From Pseudomonas alkylphenolica (lineage in GTDB: Bacteria; Pseudomonadota; Gammaproteobacteria; Pseudomonadales; Pseudomonadaceae): a DNA stretch of 64,000 nt. The translations under genes were made by a program, and so were the position numbers. Of this stretch, positions 8,044 to 19,254 are shown one piece after another. Numbering within the stretch: the stretch's first letter is position 1; every line of letters begins with the position of its first letter. The notes under the pieces were generated by a model. That model had not been told where the DNA came from. It was given only the letters and a program-made list of their open reading frames with translations, and did no database searches. Location: assembly GCF_000746525.1 (NCBI RefSeq), contig NZ_CP009048.1, forward strand, positions 467,501 to 531,500, in the 5' to 3' direction.

Positions 8044-8349
8044 TTTAGAAATCCTTAACTTGCATCGATGATTGGGGGGATGGCTGGGCGAAGACCTCTT
8101 ATTTTATAAGTTTTCCTGACCTGATTGCTAATCGCCTGCGTGGGTAGCCTGATAGAGGGTGCTGCGCCCACCATCGAGCAAGCGCTTGAGCAGTTCTGTC
8201 TATTCGGTCGACAGGGGGGGCGGGAGTTCCGTCCATCCCGCCGAATGTGTCGGCGCTATGTCGAATTCGATACAATTGCGCCATCTATAGAGAAACTGTC
8301 CAGGCGGATGGATTCGGATTCATCCGGGAGAAGATCGCAAGTGGAATAC
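8044..8349. other. Divergent intergenic region of the accessory pair
   Basis: This 306-bp region separates the minus-strand gene ending leftwards at 8043 from the acetyltransferase. It is AT-richer at both ends than the surrounding DNA. A TACAAT hexamer in CGATACAATTG (about 8269-8277) could be a -10 box for the rightward gene, with only a weak -35 (TGTCGG) 17 bp upstream. The acetyltransferase frame stays open upstream as far as 8125, so part of this may be coding if an earlier start is used. No gene is otherwise supported. Confidence 0.4.
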
Positions 8350-8895
8350 ATGGATTGGGAGAATCTGAAGAGATTCTGGCGCATCGAAGTGATGGGCGGT
8401 GAAGAAAAGAAATTGAAGTTCAAACGGATATTTCGACGTATTCGCCTAAAAGAACAAGAGCATTATCTGTTCTGGTTCAGGCTGGCGCAGCATCTTCACC
8501 GACGCCGGAAAGGGGTGCTCAATTACCCCAAGATTGCCCGTCGAATCCACGCAAGTTTAGTGCGTACCCATGGCATCGATATCATGCTGGCGGCGGAAAT
8601 CGGTCCTGGTCTGAGCTTCTCTCACCGTGTAGGGATAGTGATCGCGGATGCGGCACGCATAGGCAAAAACCTGTCCATTCGCCAAAACACCACTATCGGT
8701 GTGAAAACCGCTGGCCAGAAAGGTTTGATCCACATCGGCGACAACGTAGTAGTAGGGGCCAATGTTTGCATAATCGGCGACAACCTACGCATCGGCGACA
8801 ATGTAACCATCGGAGCAATGGCCTTTATCAACAAGGATGTACCGGATAACAGCACTTGCTTTACCCGGCACGTAACGACGATCAATCAGAAGTGA
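8350..8895 (+). CDS. Serine O-acetyltransferase-like hexapeptide-repeat enzyme
   Basis: Left-handed beta-helix acyltransferase of 181 aa, related to CysE/SAT enzymes that use acetyl-CoA. The helix is visible as hexapeptide repeats from about residue 70: IGPGLSFSHRVGIVIADAAR with the acceptor-activating His, then IGKNLSIRQNTTIG, IGDNVVVGANVCIIGDN and IGDNVTIGAMAFINKD. The N-terminus (MDWENLKRFW) is basic and helical. I choose the ATG at 8350. In-frame alternatives are ATG 8308 and starts back to 8125, none with a strong Shine-Dalgarno. Next to the unknown gene at 7252 it may acetylate a surface sugar rather than serine. The host's main cysteine-pathway SAT is probably elsewhere. Confidence 0.8.
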   Translation: MDWENLKRFWRIEVMGGEEKKLKFKRIFRRIRLKEQEHYLFWFRLAQHLHRRRKGVLNYPKIARRIHASLVRTHGIDIMLAAEIGPGLSFSHRVGIVIADAARIGKNLSIRQNTTIGVKTAGQKGLIHIGDNVVVGANVCIIGDNLRIGDNVTIGAMAFINKDVPDNSTCFTRHVTTINQK

Positions 8896-8960
8896 ATGAC
8901 TGTAGCGGGCCTGGAGTCGAAACCCCTGGTCTGCTGTGTTGATGATTCCCTGAAACGACG

Positions 8961-8983
8961 AAAGCCGCGCAATGCGCGGCTTT
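8961..8983 (+). terminator. Hairpin terminator after the acetyltransferase
   Basis: AAAGCCGCGC, three loop bases, then its complement at 8974-8983 form a strong stem followed by TGTTTT on the plus strand. It ends transcription from the acetyltransferase just before the oppositely oriented tRNA gene. Confidence 0.75.
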
Positions 8984-8989
8984 CTGTTT

Positions 8990-9066
8990 TGGTGGGCCCA
9001 CACGGACTTGAACCGTGGACCAAAGGATTATGAGTCCTCTGCTCTAACCAACTGAGCTATAGGCCC
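8990..9066 (-). tRNA. tRNA-Ile2 (anticodon CAU)
   Basis: A 77-nt cloverleaf with encoded CCA reads on the minus strand from GGGCCTATAGCTCAGTTGGT to GTGGGCCCACCA. The acceptor stem GGGCCTA pairs with TGGGCCC (one G-U). The T arm contains GGTTCAAGTCC. The anticodon loop is CTCATAA, anticodon CAU. The ACTCATAATC anticodon arm is that of tRNA-Ile2, whose C34 is converted to lysidine by TilS to read AUA, rather than of a methionine tRNA. Automatic annotation often labels it tRNA-Met. Confidence 0.9.
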
Positions 9067-9079
9067 CAGTGGTCGCGAA

Positions 9080-12000
9080 TTATAACGAGGGTTTCCAGGC
9101 AGTGCCATCCGAAAGATCCGAAACTGCTATACGAAGGAATGACGCGGCGAATTCCTCCGCAGGTAACGGCAGGCTGACGATGTAGCCCTGGATCTGCTCG
9201 CAGCCTTCAGCGGCGAGAAATTGCTGTTGGGCCTGGTTCTCGACACCTTCGGCAATGATGGTCAATTGCATACTGCGCCCCAGGGCTATGATCGCCCGGG
9301 CGATGGCGGCATCGTGAGGGTCATCCGGCAGGCCGCGAATGAACGATTGGTCGATCTTGAGGATGTCCAGCGGCAGGCGCTTGAGGTAGCTCAGTGACGA
9401 GTAGCCGGTGCCAAAGTCGTCGATCGCCAGTTGCACTCCCAGGTGCTTGAGCTGGTGCAGAATGGCCAGGGCTTCTTCGGCCTGGCTCATGATGAAGTTC
9501 TCGGTAATTTCCAGTTGCAGGTCACCGGCTTTGAGCTGGTGAGTCTTGAGCAGCTGTTCTATGCGTTTGATCAAACTGGTTTGACGCAGTTGGGCGCCGG
9601 CCAGGTTGACCGACAGCGGACCGAAGGCCTGGTAGCGTTTCTTCCAGATCTGCATTTGCCGACAGGCCTGTTCCAGCACCCAGTCGCCCAGTTGCAGAAT
9701 CATGCCGTTCTCTTCGGCCAGGCCGATGAAATGTTCTGGAGGCACGTCGCCAAACAGTGGGTGGGTCCAGCGAATCAGGGCTTCGGCGCCCACCAGACTC
9801 TGGGTTTTCAGGCTGAATTTGGGCTGGTAGCACAGGCTCAGCTCGTTGCGTTCTATGGCCCGGCGCAACTCGTGCTCCAGGGCAATGCGCTCGCTGGCCT
9901 GGGCCGTGAGGTCGCGGGTGTAGCATTCGACCCGGTTGCGGCCTTTGGCCTTGGAACGGTACATCGCCGCGTCGGCATTGCGGATCAATGAGGCGACGTC
10001 GGTGCCGTCCTGCGGGTACAGGCTGGTGCCAATGCTCGCGCTGGTGAAGAACTCGTGTTCGCCGGCCTGGAACGGCGCGCTGAAGCAGGCCAGCAGTTTG
10101 TTGGCGATATGACTGGCGTCGCTGGGCTGATGCAGGCCGGGCAACAGGATGATGAACTCATCACCGCCCAAACGCGCCACTGTATCGATATCGCGCACCT
10201 GTTCTTTCAGGCGTTGGGCGATGCCTTTGAGCAGCAGGTCGCCGACCGGATGGCCAAGGCTGTCGTTGATGTGCTTGAAACGGTCGAGGTCGAGAAACAG
10301 CACGGCCCCCTGACGTTTGGAGCTCTGGGCACAGGTGAGGGCCGCTTGCAGGCGGTTTTCGAACAGCGTGCGGTTGGGCAAGCCAGTGAGTGGATCATGG
10401 TGAGCCTGGTAGTCGAGTTTCGCCTGGGCATGTTTGAGGCTGGAAATATCGGCGAACACCGCGACAAAGTGGGTGATGGCCCGTTCGCTGTTGCGCACGG
10501 CACTGATGGTCAGCCAGCTGGGATACAGCTCGCCATTTTTGCGCCGGTTATGGATTTCGCCTTGCCAGTGCCCTTCGGCGGTCAACTGGTGCCACATGGC
10601 GGCATAAAAAGCGCTGTCGTGCTGACCTGAGGCGAGCAAGCGCGGTGTTTGCCCCAAAGCTTCGAATTCGCTGTAACCGGTGATTTCGCTGAAGGCCCGG
10701 TTGACGGCGCTGATGCGCTGTTCGGTGTCAGTGATCAACACACCTTCGGCGGTATTTTCAAATACGGTGGCGGCCAGTTGCAGCTTTTCCTGCATCAGGT
10801 GGCGTTCGGTGATGTCGCGGGCGATGGTCAGCATGCAGTCGACACCGGCTATCGGCAATGGCCGGGCAGACAGCTCGCACAGGCGTATCTGGCCGTCGCT
10901 GCGGCGGATATGGCAGCTGAAATCACGGACGAAGCCGTCTTTTTTCAGCATCTCCAGCAGGCGCCGACGTTCGTTAAGGTCCACCCAGATGCCCAGGTCC
11001 AGCGAGGTGTGATCCAGCGAGGTATGGCTGTCGAAGCCGGTCAGGCGGCAGAAACCTTCGTTGACCTCAAGCAGCAAGCCATCACTCTGGCGTGACAACA
11101 GCAGACCGTCAGGCGAGGCGTGGAAGGCCTTGGCGAACTTCTCTTCGGAGGTTTGCAGTTGCTCCTGGGTTTCCTTGAGCTGGCTGATATCGCGCACGGC
11201 CACGACCAGGGCTGGTGTGTTGTCGAGCTCAAAGGTCTCCGCCGAGATCAAACCGGTGAACAACTGGCCGTTGCTGCGCCGGAACAGCGTTTCCAGGTTG
11301 CGAATGCTGCCTGACTGCAGGCGCAGGAGTAATCCTGGGCCGATCCCGTCGACTCCCCAGATGCTCAACTCTGTAGCGGTGCGGCCAATGACCTCTGCCG
11401 AGCTCAGGCCGATCTGCTCTTCGAAGGCCTCGTTGACCTCCAGCAAACAGCCGTCGCTGAGGCGGGCGATCAGCAGGATGTCCGGGCACTGCTGGAATAC
11501 CGAGGCGAATTTCTGCTCCGACAGGCGCAGGGCATCCTCGGCATTCTTGGTTTCGCTGATATCGATCATCAAGCCGCGCATCACCGGCTTGTGCCCGTGC
11601 TCGATCAGGCTGACGATATCGCGCACCCACAGGCTGCGGCCATCGGCGCAAATCACCCGATAATCGAGGCTGTGGTCGCGCCCGGCAGCGGTCTCGCTGT
11701 CGCAGTAGGCCTGGGCCCAAAGGGCGTCATCGGGGTGAATGATGCTGCGCCAGAAGCCCGGGCGCAGCCAATGACCCAGCGGGTAGCCGAGCAGGTCTTC
11801 GGCATGCGGCGAGACGTAGCTGTAAGTGAAGTCGTTGGCATCGGCTTCCCAGGCGATCGCCGAGAGGCTTTCGATCAGGCCGCGGTAGTGGTATTCGCTG
11901 CTGCGCAGTTCCTGTTCCAGGGCGATGCGGCGGGAAATTTCCGAACTCAGCCGCCGGTTGACCCGCATCATTGCCGCCAGTATTGCCACCAACAGCAATA

Positions 12001-12823
12001 TGCCGGGCAGTCCGTAGATCAACAGGTCGTACCAGAGGGTCCGGTGATCGAGGACATTGCCGACCCAGCGCTCCTGGATCTTGCTGATTTCGCTGGTGCT
12101 CATGTCGGCCATGACTTTGTCGAGAATGCCGACCAGGATCTTTTGCTCCCGCGGTACCGCCATGGCCAGCTGGTAGCGGTAGTTGGTTTCACCGCTGACA
12201 TACAGACCGTCGAGTTTGAGCTGACGCAGGCTCCAGATGCTCGATGCGAGGTCGCCGACCACCGCGTCGACTTCATCGGTGGCCAGTGCCTGCAGTGCCG
12301 AGCTGACGTTGGGCAAGGCCACCAGGTTCAGGTCAGGGTGATGGGTGCGCAGCAGTTCATGCGGCGCATAGTTCTCCACCACGGCAATCTTCAGCCCGTA
12401 GAGGTCCTTCAGGGTACGCGGTTGTGCTCCGCCCTCATGGGCCAGAATGACGATCGGGAAATCCAGGTAGGGGCGGGTGAAGGCCAGGAAACCCTGACGC
12501 TCCGGTGTCGACATGACTCCAGGGAGTAACTCCAGCTGGTTTCGCCGTGCCTGTTCAAGCACGGCAGACCAACTGGACGGCTCGACCGGTTTGAACACTA
12601 CGCCCAGTCGTTCCTGAATAAGGGCAATGTAATCGGCAGCCAATCCCTGGTAGCGACCGTCCTGGTCACGGTATTCAAACGGTGGCCAGGATGCGTCGAC
12701 GCCCAGGCGCAGCTGCGGGTGGGCGCTGAGCCAGGCTTGTTCTTCGTCGGTCAGGGTCAAGGCGCCGGCCGTTGCGCTCCAGAGCATCTGGAACAGCAAC
12801 AGGAGGGCCGGCATTTTGGGCAT
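9080..12823 (-). CDS. Membrane sensor: periplasmic binding domain, four PAS, GGDEF and EAL
   Basis: Cyclic-di-GMP signalling protein of 1247 aa. In order: signal peptide (about 1-20), periplasmic SBP_bac_3 ligand-binding domain (about 30-260), one membrane helix (about 266-286), PAS domains near 310-425, 434-548, 560-675 and 682-795, GGDEF (about 805-965, intact GGDEF at 886-890 preceded at the right spacing by an RxxD inhibitory-site motif, RDID 877-880) and EAL (about 985-1235, with AEALIRW and IDDFGTGYSSL). Both catalytic motifs look intact, so it could make or degrade c-di-GMP; the I-site suggests product inhibition of synthesis. The ATG at 12823 gives a proper signal peptide. The same frame is open to 13042 but that overlaps rpoD. 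The ligand is unknown; the fold suggests an amino acid or similar small molecule. Confidence 0.92.
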   Translation of the reverse strand: MPKMPALLLLFQMLWSATAGALTLTDEEQAWLSAHPQLRLGVDASWPPFEYRDQDGRYQGLAADYIALIQERLGVVFKPVEPSSWSAVLEQARRNQLELLPGVMSTPERQGFLAFTRPYLDFPIVILAHEGGAQPRTLKDLYGLKIAVVENYAPHELLRTHHPDLNLVALPNVSSALQALATDEVDAVVGDLASSIWSLRQLKLDGLYVSGETNYRYQLAMAVPREQKILVGILDKVMADMSTSEISKIQERWVGNVLDHRTLWYDLLIYGLPGILLLVAILAAMMRVNRRLSSEISRRIALEQELRSSEYHYRGLIESLSAIAWEADANDFTYSYVSPHAEDLLGYPLGHWLRPGFWRSIIHPDDALWAQAYCDSETAAGRDHSLDYRVICADGRSLWVRDIVSLIEHGHKPVMRGLMIDISETKNAEDALRLSEQKFASVFQQCPDILLIARLSDGCLLEVNEAFEEQIGLSSAEVIGRTATELSIWGVDGIGPGLLLRLQSGSIRNLETLFRRSNGQLFTGLISAETFELDNTPALVVAVRDISQLKETQEQLQTSEEKFAKAFHASPDGLLLSRQSDGLLLEVNEGFCRLTGFDSHTSLDHTSLDLGIWVDLNERRRLLEMLKKDGFVRDFSCHIRRSDGQIRLCELSARPLPIAGVDCMLTIARDITERHLMQEKLQLAATVFENTAEGVLITDTEQRISAVNRAFSEITGYSEFEALGQTPRLLASGQHDSAFYAAMWHQLTAEGHWQGEIHNRRKNGELYPSWLTISAVRNSERAITHFVAVFADISSLKHAQAKLDYQAHHDPLTGLPNRTLFENRLQAALTCAQSSKRQGAVLFLDLDRFKHINDSLGHPVGDLLLKGIAQRLKEQVRDIDTVARLGGDEFIILLPGLHQPSDASHIANKLLACFSAPFQAGEHEFFTSASIGTSLYPQDGTDVASLIRNADAAMYRSKAKGRNRVECYTRDLTAQASERIALEHELRRAIERNELSLCYQPKFSLKTQSLVGAEALIRWTHPLFGDVPPEHFIGLAEENGMILQLGDWVLEQACRQMQIWKKRYQAFGPLSVNLAGAQLRQTSLIKRIEQLLKTHQLKAGDLQLEITENFIMSQAEEALAILHQLKHLGVQLAIDDFGTGYSSLSYLKRLPLDILKIDQSFIRGLPDDPHDAAIARAIIALGRSMQLTIIAEGVENQAQQQFLAAEGCEQIQGYIVSLPLPAEEFAASFLRIAVSDLSDGTAWKPSL

Positions 12824-12922
12824 AACGGCCTCGTCACACAGATGAACTGCTTCGAGTGTAGACGGGCATTTCTGCGCCAGGGTAGTGGCGAAAGACTTAA
12901 AGTGTGTGATCGCAGAAAAGAA

Positions 12923-12946
12923 AAACCCCGGCCTGGGCCGGGGTTT
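12923..12946 (-). terminator. rpoD terminator
   Basis: AAACCCCGGCC and its complement surround a 2-base loop. On the minus strand the hairpin is followed by TTTTTCTTTTC. It lies just after the rpoD stop codon and is a textbook intrinsic terminator for the rpsU-dnaG-rpoD operon. Confidence 0.9.
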
Positions 12947-12950
12947 GTCA

Positions 12951-14801
<1,851 letters not shown>

Positions 14802-14848
14802 AACACCCTATCCACTGAAGGTCTTGGCGGGCAAAAAACAAGCCGAGG

Positions 14849-14854
14849 ATTATA
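14849..14854 (-). promoter_or_regulatory. Probable internal promoter -10 box for rpoD
   Basis: A perfect TATAAT on the minus strand lies about 50 bp before the rpoD start, in the dnaG-rpoD gap. The sequence 17 bp upstream, inside the 3' end of dnaG, is a poor -35 box. A T-run (TTGTTTTTTG) follows between it and rpoD. An independent rpoD promoter in this position is known in enterobacteria; here it is inferred from the hexamer alone. Confidence 0.45.
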
Positions 14855-14868
14855 CCCGAGCTAGGACC

Positions 14869-16839
14869 TCACGCGCCAGTTGAGGTCGGGGTTTGTGCGG
14901 GAACATTCCGGCTTAACAGGTCGCGCAGCTGATTTTTTTCCTCTGCGCTCAGTTCACTTTGACGTGCTTTCCTGAGCAAATGTTCCAGGCTTCGCTCGCG
15001 TTGGCGAGCGGACAAGCTAGTTATAGTGTCGAAAAACTGTTGTTCAAGGTTGTCGGCATCGATCAGCCATTCCTTTTCTGCCAATGCCCGCAGCAATCGG
15101 CCTTGTTCGGTGCCGTGCCAGCGTGCAATCAGCTGTAGTGAGCGTAGCTCAGGATTCTTTTGCAACGCTTCCAGCAGCGCCACCAGCAACTGGGCGTAGA
15201 CGTGTTCTTCGGCCGCGAAATGGCCGGCATCTTCGACTTTTTTGGCCAGCTGCGGATGGTGCAGTAGGGTGCGCAAAGCGCTCAAGGTCGGGGGTTCCAC
15301 CGAAGTCGGCACCCGTGGCGGCGCATCCTGGCGTTGACCGTTGCGTTCCCAGGGCTTGCCCTTCTTGTCCCACGGTTTGCCTTCCCATTTCTTCTTGCCG
15401 CCCTTGTTCGGCGTCCACTGCTGTTGCGCTGGTGCGTACTCGGGTTGGTGGAAGTCGCCGTAGTCCGGGGTGTAGTCGGGAATGGCGTCGTAATCGATGC
15501 CCGGGTCGTAGCTGGGTGGCGCTTCGGTGGGGGCGCTATGGCTCAGTTGCTCGACCTGCTGGTTGTCGAGCCCGGTGATTTCCTTGAGATGATTGCGCAT
15601 CAGCGTGCGAAGGTTGGCACCGGGCACTTTTTCGATCAACGGTGCTGCCAGGGTGGCCATATGCGCCTTGCCCTCAAGCGAGCGCGGGTCGGCTTCTTCG
15701 GTCAACTGCTGGAAAAAGTAGTCGGCCAGAGGTTGGGCATGCTGGTTGATGCGGGCGCGGAACGCGTCAGTGCCTTCGGCGCGGATCAGGGTGTCCGGGT
15801 CTTCACCTTCGGGCAGGAACAGGAAACGCGCTTTGCGACCGTCCTGCAGGCTCGAAAGGGTGGCCTCCAGGGCGCGCCAGGCGGCATTGCGGCCAGCCTG
15901 GTCGCCGTCGAAGCAGAACAATACGCTGGGAACCACGCGGAACAGGCGCTTGAGGTGCTCTTCGCTGGTGGCGGTACCCAGGGTCGCCACCGCATTGCGC
16001 AGGCCTTGCTGGGCCAGGGCAATGACGTCCATGTAACCTTCGACAACGATGATTTCATCGAGGTTGCGGTTGAACTTGCGCGCCTCGTAGAGCCCGTACA
16101 GCTCCTGGCCTTTGTGGAACACCGGGGTTTCCGGGGAGTTCAGGTACTTGGGCTTGTCGTCGCCGAGCACCCGGCCGCCAAAGGCGATGACCCGGCCGCG
16201 GCTGTCGCGGATCGGAAACATGACCCGGTCACGGAAGCGATCGTAGCGCTTGCCGGACTCGGCGTTCTCGATCAACAGGCCGGCATCGATCATGGCCTTT
16301 TGTTGCAGGGTATCGCTGCTCAAATGTTTGAACAGGTTGTCCCAGCCAGGCGGGGCATAGCCGAGACCGAAGTCGCGAGCGATTTCCCCGGACAGGCCGC
16401 GGCCCTTGAGGTATTCCACCGCCGAGCGACGGGTCGGATGGCTTTTCAGGGCCTGGCGATAAAATTCGGCAGCCGCTTCCAGCAGGGGGTACAGCGGCGA
16501 GTCGGTAGGTTGCCGGGGCTTTTGCCCGCGTCCACCTTCCTCGCGAGGGACTTCCATGCCGGCAGCCTTGGCCAGCTCCTCGACGGCCTGGGGGAAATCC
16601 AGGTTGTCGTGGTCCATGATGAAGCCAAGGGCGTTGCCGCCCGCGCCGCAGCCAAAGCAGTAATAGAACTGCTTGTCGGGGCTGACGCTGAAGGACGGGG
16701 TTTTTTCCTTGTGGAACGGGCAGCAGGCGGTGAGGTTCTTGCCGGCCTTTTTCAGCTGCACGCGCGAACTCACCACATCGACGATGTCGGTACGGTTGAG
16801 GAGGTCGTCGATGAAGCTTTGGGGAATCAGCCCGGCCAT
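14869..16839 (-). CDS. dnaG: DNA primase DnaG
   Basis: Primase of 656 aa that makes the RNA primers for replication at the fork. The N-terminal CHC2 zinc-binding domain has C40, H43, C61 and C64 (CCPFHKEKTPSF and YYCFGCGAGGNA). The catalytic core and Toprim domain follow, with EGYMDVIALAQQG and the acidic FCFDGDQAGRNAAW. The C-terminal part (after about 520) is the DnaB-helicase interaction domain. A Lys/Trp/Pro-rich linker near 460-490 joins the two. It is downstream of rpsU across a 304-bp gap containing a hairpin. Confidence 0.98.
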   Translation of the reverse strand: MAGLIPQSFIDDLLNRTDIVDVVSSRVQLKKAGKNLTACCPFHKEKTPSFSVSPDKQFYYCFGCGAGGNALGFIMDHDNLDFPQAVEELAKAAGMEVPREEGGRGQKPRQPTDSPLYPLLEAAAEFYRQALKSHPTRRSAVEYLKGRGLSGEIARDFGLGYAPPGWDNLFKHLSSDTLQQKAMIDAGLLIENAESGKRYDRFRDRVMFPIRDSRGRVIAFGGRVLGDDKPKYLNSPETPVFHKGQELYGLYEARKFNRNLDEIIVVEGYMDVIALAQQGLRNAVATLGTATSEEHLKRLFRVVPSVLFCFDGDQAGRNAAWRALEATLSSLQDGRKARFLFLPEGEDPDTLIRAEGTDAFRARINQHAQPLADYFFQQLTEEADPRSLEGKAHMATLAAPLIEKVPGANLRTLMRNHLKEITGLDNQQVEQLSHSAPTEAPPSYDPGIDYDAIPDYTPDYGDFHQPEYAPAQQQWTPNKGGKKKWEGKPWDKKGKPWERNGQRQDAPPRVPTSVEPPTLSALRTLLHHPQLAKKVEDAGHFAAEEHVYAQLLVALLEALQKNPELRSLQLIARWHGTEQGRLLRALAEKEWLIDADNLEQQFFDTITSLSARQRERSLEHLLRKARQSELSAEEKNQLRDLLSRNVPAQTPTSTGA

Positions 16840-17143
16840 GGCACTCTCATCATCAGGCGATAAGCAAGTGTAATCGCTAATGCTGCGGGAACGGCTGCGC
16901 GTTCGAGCGATGTCGAATGGCGTAACACAAAATTCGGAAAGACGTGCTCGTCTGTAGCCGGTGAGGGCTCGTCAGTAATGACGTGCACAGCTGGCGTTGA
17001 GGCCAGTTCTGACGTTTCAGGCAGGTTGTCCACACTGCAGGGCAATGGGACGCCTCGGACACGAAGGTCTGAGGATCAAACAACTACTGCCGGCAGCCCG
17101 GCTTTGGGCCGGGCGAGGCAGAAGCTTGCGACGGACGTCTGTA
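16840..17143 (-). promoter_or_regulatory. rpsU-dnaG intergenic region with attenuator-like hairpin
   Basis: This 304-bp gap contains no gene that I can support. Close after rpsU, GCCCGGC (17096-17102) pairs with GCCGGGC (17108-17114). On the minus strand it is followed by TGCCGGCAGTAGTTGTTTG, a weak U-tract. This matches the position of the partial terminator that lowers dnaG expression relative to rpsU in E. coli; the same role here is inferred. The remainder shows nothing definite. Confidence 0.45.
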
Positions 17144-17359
17144 TTAGTACAGACGAACGGCGCGGCGCTGTTCGCGCTGAACTTTCTTGGCGTGACGTTT
17201 AACAGCGGCTGCTGCTTTGCGCTTACGCTCAGAAGTCGGCTTCTCGTAAAATTCGCGGCTACGAACTTCAGCCAGAACACCGGCTTTTTCGCAGGAGCGC
17301 TTGAAACGACGCAGAGCTACGTCGAAGGGTTCATTCTCTTTAACTTTGACGGCTGGCAT
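17144..17359 (-). CDS. rpsU: 30S ribosomal protein S21
   Basis: Small basic ribosomal protein of 71 aa. The sequence starts [20 protein letters not shown], has the family helix with [20 protein letters not shown], and ends in a Lys/Arg-rich tail. It is the first gene of the rpsU-dnaG-rpoD cluster and is divergent from tsaD across a 202-bp region that must hold both promoters. AAGG lies upstream of the ATG. I could not define clear -35/-10 boxes there. Confidence 0.99.
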
Positions 17360-17561
17360 CCAGAGCTACCTTCATTCATTACCGGGGGTCAACGAACTCG
17401 TGGCAAAACTGTGCACTGGAGAACGTCGGTTTTTAAGGGTTGCGGATGTTAACCCTTAGCCAGCCGGAATGCAAAGCCTCTGATCGAAAACCGCTGGTCG
17501 GCACCGGGAGTGGGGACTATCATGCGCGCCTTCGAATTCAGCCTCCACAAGGCGCAGACCC

Positions 17562-18587
17562 ATGCTAGTACTGGGATTGGAAACATCCTGCGACGAAACC
17601 GGCGTCGCATTATACGACAGTGAACGCGGCCTTTTGGCCGATGCATTGTTCAGTCAAATCGACCTGCACCGTGCCTATGGCGGCGTGGTGCCGGAGCTCG
17701 CCTCGCGCGATCACGTCAAGCGTATGCTGCCGTTGATCCGCCAGGTGCTGGACGAGGCCGACTGTGTCGCTACCGAAATTGATGCCATTGCCTATACCGC
17801 CGGCCCCGGGCTGGTCGGCGCGCTGCTGGTAGGGGCGTCCTGCGCCCAGGCCCTGGCGTTTGCCTGGGGTATTCCGGCGTTGGGCGTACATCACATGGAA
17901 GGTCATCTGCTCGCGCCGATGCTCGAAGAGCAGCCGCCTGAGTTCCCGTTTGTCGCCTTGCTGGTGTCCGGTGGACATACCCAGCTGGTGCGCGTGGACG
18001 GCATTGGCCGTTACCAATTGCTGGGTGAAACCCTTGATGACGCAGCGGGCGAGGCGTTCGACAAGACCGCCAAGCTGATGGGACTGAATTATCCAGGTGG
18101 CCCGGAAATCGCCCGTCTTGCGACCCAGGGCGTTCCAGGGCGTTTCGTTTTCCCGCGGCCGATGACCGATCGACCTGGCCTGGATTTCAGCTTCAGCGGC
18201 CTCAAGACCTTTGCCTTGAACACCTGGCAGCAGTGCCAGAGTGCTGGAGACGACGGCGAGCAAACCCGTTGCGACGTGTCGCTGGCCTTCCAGCAGGCGG
18301 TGGTGGAGACTCTGACCATCAAGTGCAAGCGTGCCCTGAAGCAGACCGGCCTCAAGCGCCTGGTGATCGCCGGTGGTGTCAGTGCCAACAAGGCCCTGCG
18401 GACCTCGCTGGAAGACATGCTCGAGGGCATCAAGGGCAATGTGTACTACGCCCGCCCACAGTTCTGCACCGACAATGGCGCCATGATCGCCTATGCCGGT
18501 TGCCAGCGGTTGGCTGCTGGGCAGCAGGAAAGCCTGGCGATCAGTGTGCAGGCACGTTGGCCAATGGAACAGCTGGCGCCGCTGTGA
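17562..18587 (+). CDS. tsaD: tRNA N6-threonylcarbamoyltransferase TsaD
   Basis: Transfers the threonylcarbamoyl group onto A37 of ANN-decoding tRNAs to make t6A, together with TsaB/TsaE. The 341-aa protein has the ASKHA ATPase fold, starting [19 protein letters not shown]. The metal-binding H111 and H115 lie in [13 protein letters not shown]. Later glycine-rich segments ([23 protein letters not shown]) complete the active site. AAGG precedes the ATG by 9 bases. It is divergent from rpsU, a conserved pairing in gamma-proteobacteria. Confidence 0.98.
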   Translation: MLVLGLETSCDETGVALYDSERGLLADALFSQIDLHRAYGGVVPELASRDHVKRMLPLIRQVLDEADCVATEIDAIAYTAGPGLVGALLVGASCAQALAFAWGIPALGVHHMEGHLLAPMLEEQPPEFPFVALLVSGGHTQLVRVDGIGRYQLLGETLDDAAGEAFDKTAKLMGLNYPGGPEIARLATQGVPGRFVFPRPMTDRPGLDFSFSGLKTFALNTWQQCQSAGDDGEQTRCDVSLAFQQAVVETLTIKCKRALKQTGLKRLVIAGGVSANKALRTSLEDMLEGIKGNVYYARPQFCTDNGAMIAYAGCQRLAAGQQESLAISVQARWPMEQLAPL

Positions 18588-18610
18588 TGAGCGGCGTTCA
18601 TGCGTCCGAT

Positions 18611-19180
18611 TCAGAAATGCCGTTCGCGGCCGGCAAAAAGGTCGCGTAGATTGCCGCGGTGACGCCAGACGATCAGCACGGTCAGCACGCTGATTGGCAA
18701 TAGCGCTTCCGGCTCGCGCCAGGCCAGCAGTGGCAGGGTCAGAGGTGTGGCGATCAGTGCCGCGAGGGAGCTGGTGCGGGTCAGGTAGAAGGTCAGCAGC
18801 CAGGCGCAGATGGCCAGCAGTGCTGCTGGCGGGTAGAGCCCCAGTAACAGGCCGGCAGCGGTGGCGACACCTTTGCCGCCGCGAAAGCAGAAGTACACCG
18901 GAAACAGGTGGCCGATGACCGCACACACGCCGATCCAGGCCTGTTGTTGCAGGTCAAGGCCGGCAAGATTGGCGACCAGTACGGGCAACAAGCCCTTGCA
19001 CAGGTCGCCAAGCAGGGTCAGGACCGCCAGCTTGCGGCCGGCCAGACGCAGCATGTTGGTTGCCCCGGCGTTGCCAGAACCGCTCATGCGCGGGTCCGGG
19101 CTGCCATTGAGGCGGCTGAGGAGTATGGCAAAGGACAGCGAGCCAAGCAGGTAGGCGAGCAGCGCCAGTAACCAAAACAT
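18611..19180 (-). CDS. plsY: Glycerol-3-phosphate acyltransferase PlsY
   Basis: Inner-membrane enzyme of 189 aa that acylates glycerol-3-phosphate using acyl-phosphate (made by PlsX), the first step of phospholipid synthesis. The family motifs are present: [12 protein letters not shown] in the first cytoplasmic loop, the GDLCKG segment, and [12 protein letters not shown], between several strongly hydrophobic helices. It is convergent with tsaD (23-bp gap) and divergent from folB. Confidence 0.97.
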   Translation of the reverse strand: MFWLLALLAYLLGSLSFAILLSRLNGSPDPRMSGSGNAGATNMLRLAGRKLAVLTLLGDLCKGLLPVLVANLAGLDLQQQAWIGVCAVIGHLFPVYFCFRGGKGVATAAGLLLGLYPPAALLAICAWLLTFYLTRTSSLAALIATPLTLPLLAWREPEALLPISVLTVLIVWRHRGNLRDLFAGRERHF

Positions 19181-19254
19181 GCTAACTATTCCGGGCGAGG
19201 ACGCCTTGATTCTAACGGCGCCAGTCGCCCTTGTCGTGCAGTGGAGAGAAGTGC

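Noticed and set aside
8990-9066. tRNA-Ile2 as an integration site for an island
   Set aside because: I looked for a repeat of the tRNA 3' end on the other side of the 7252-8895 gene pair and saw none, and there is no integrase. Gene exchange here may have used homologous recombination instead.
8990-9066. Calling the CAU-anticodon tRNA tRNA-Met
   Set aside because: The anticodon arm ACTCATAATC and body match tRNA-Ile2, not initiator or elongator methionine tRNAs.
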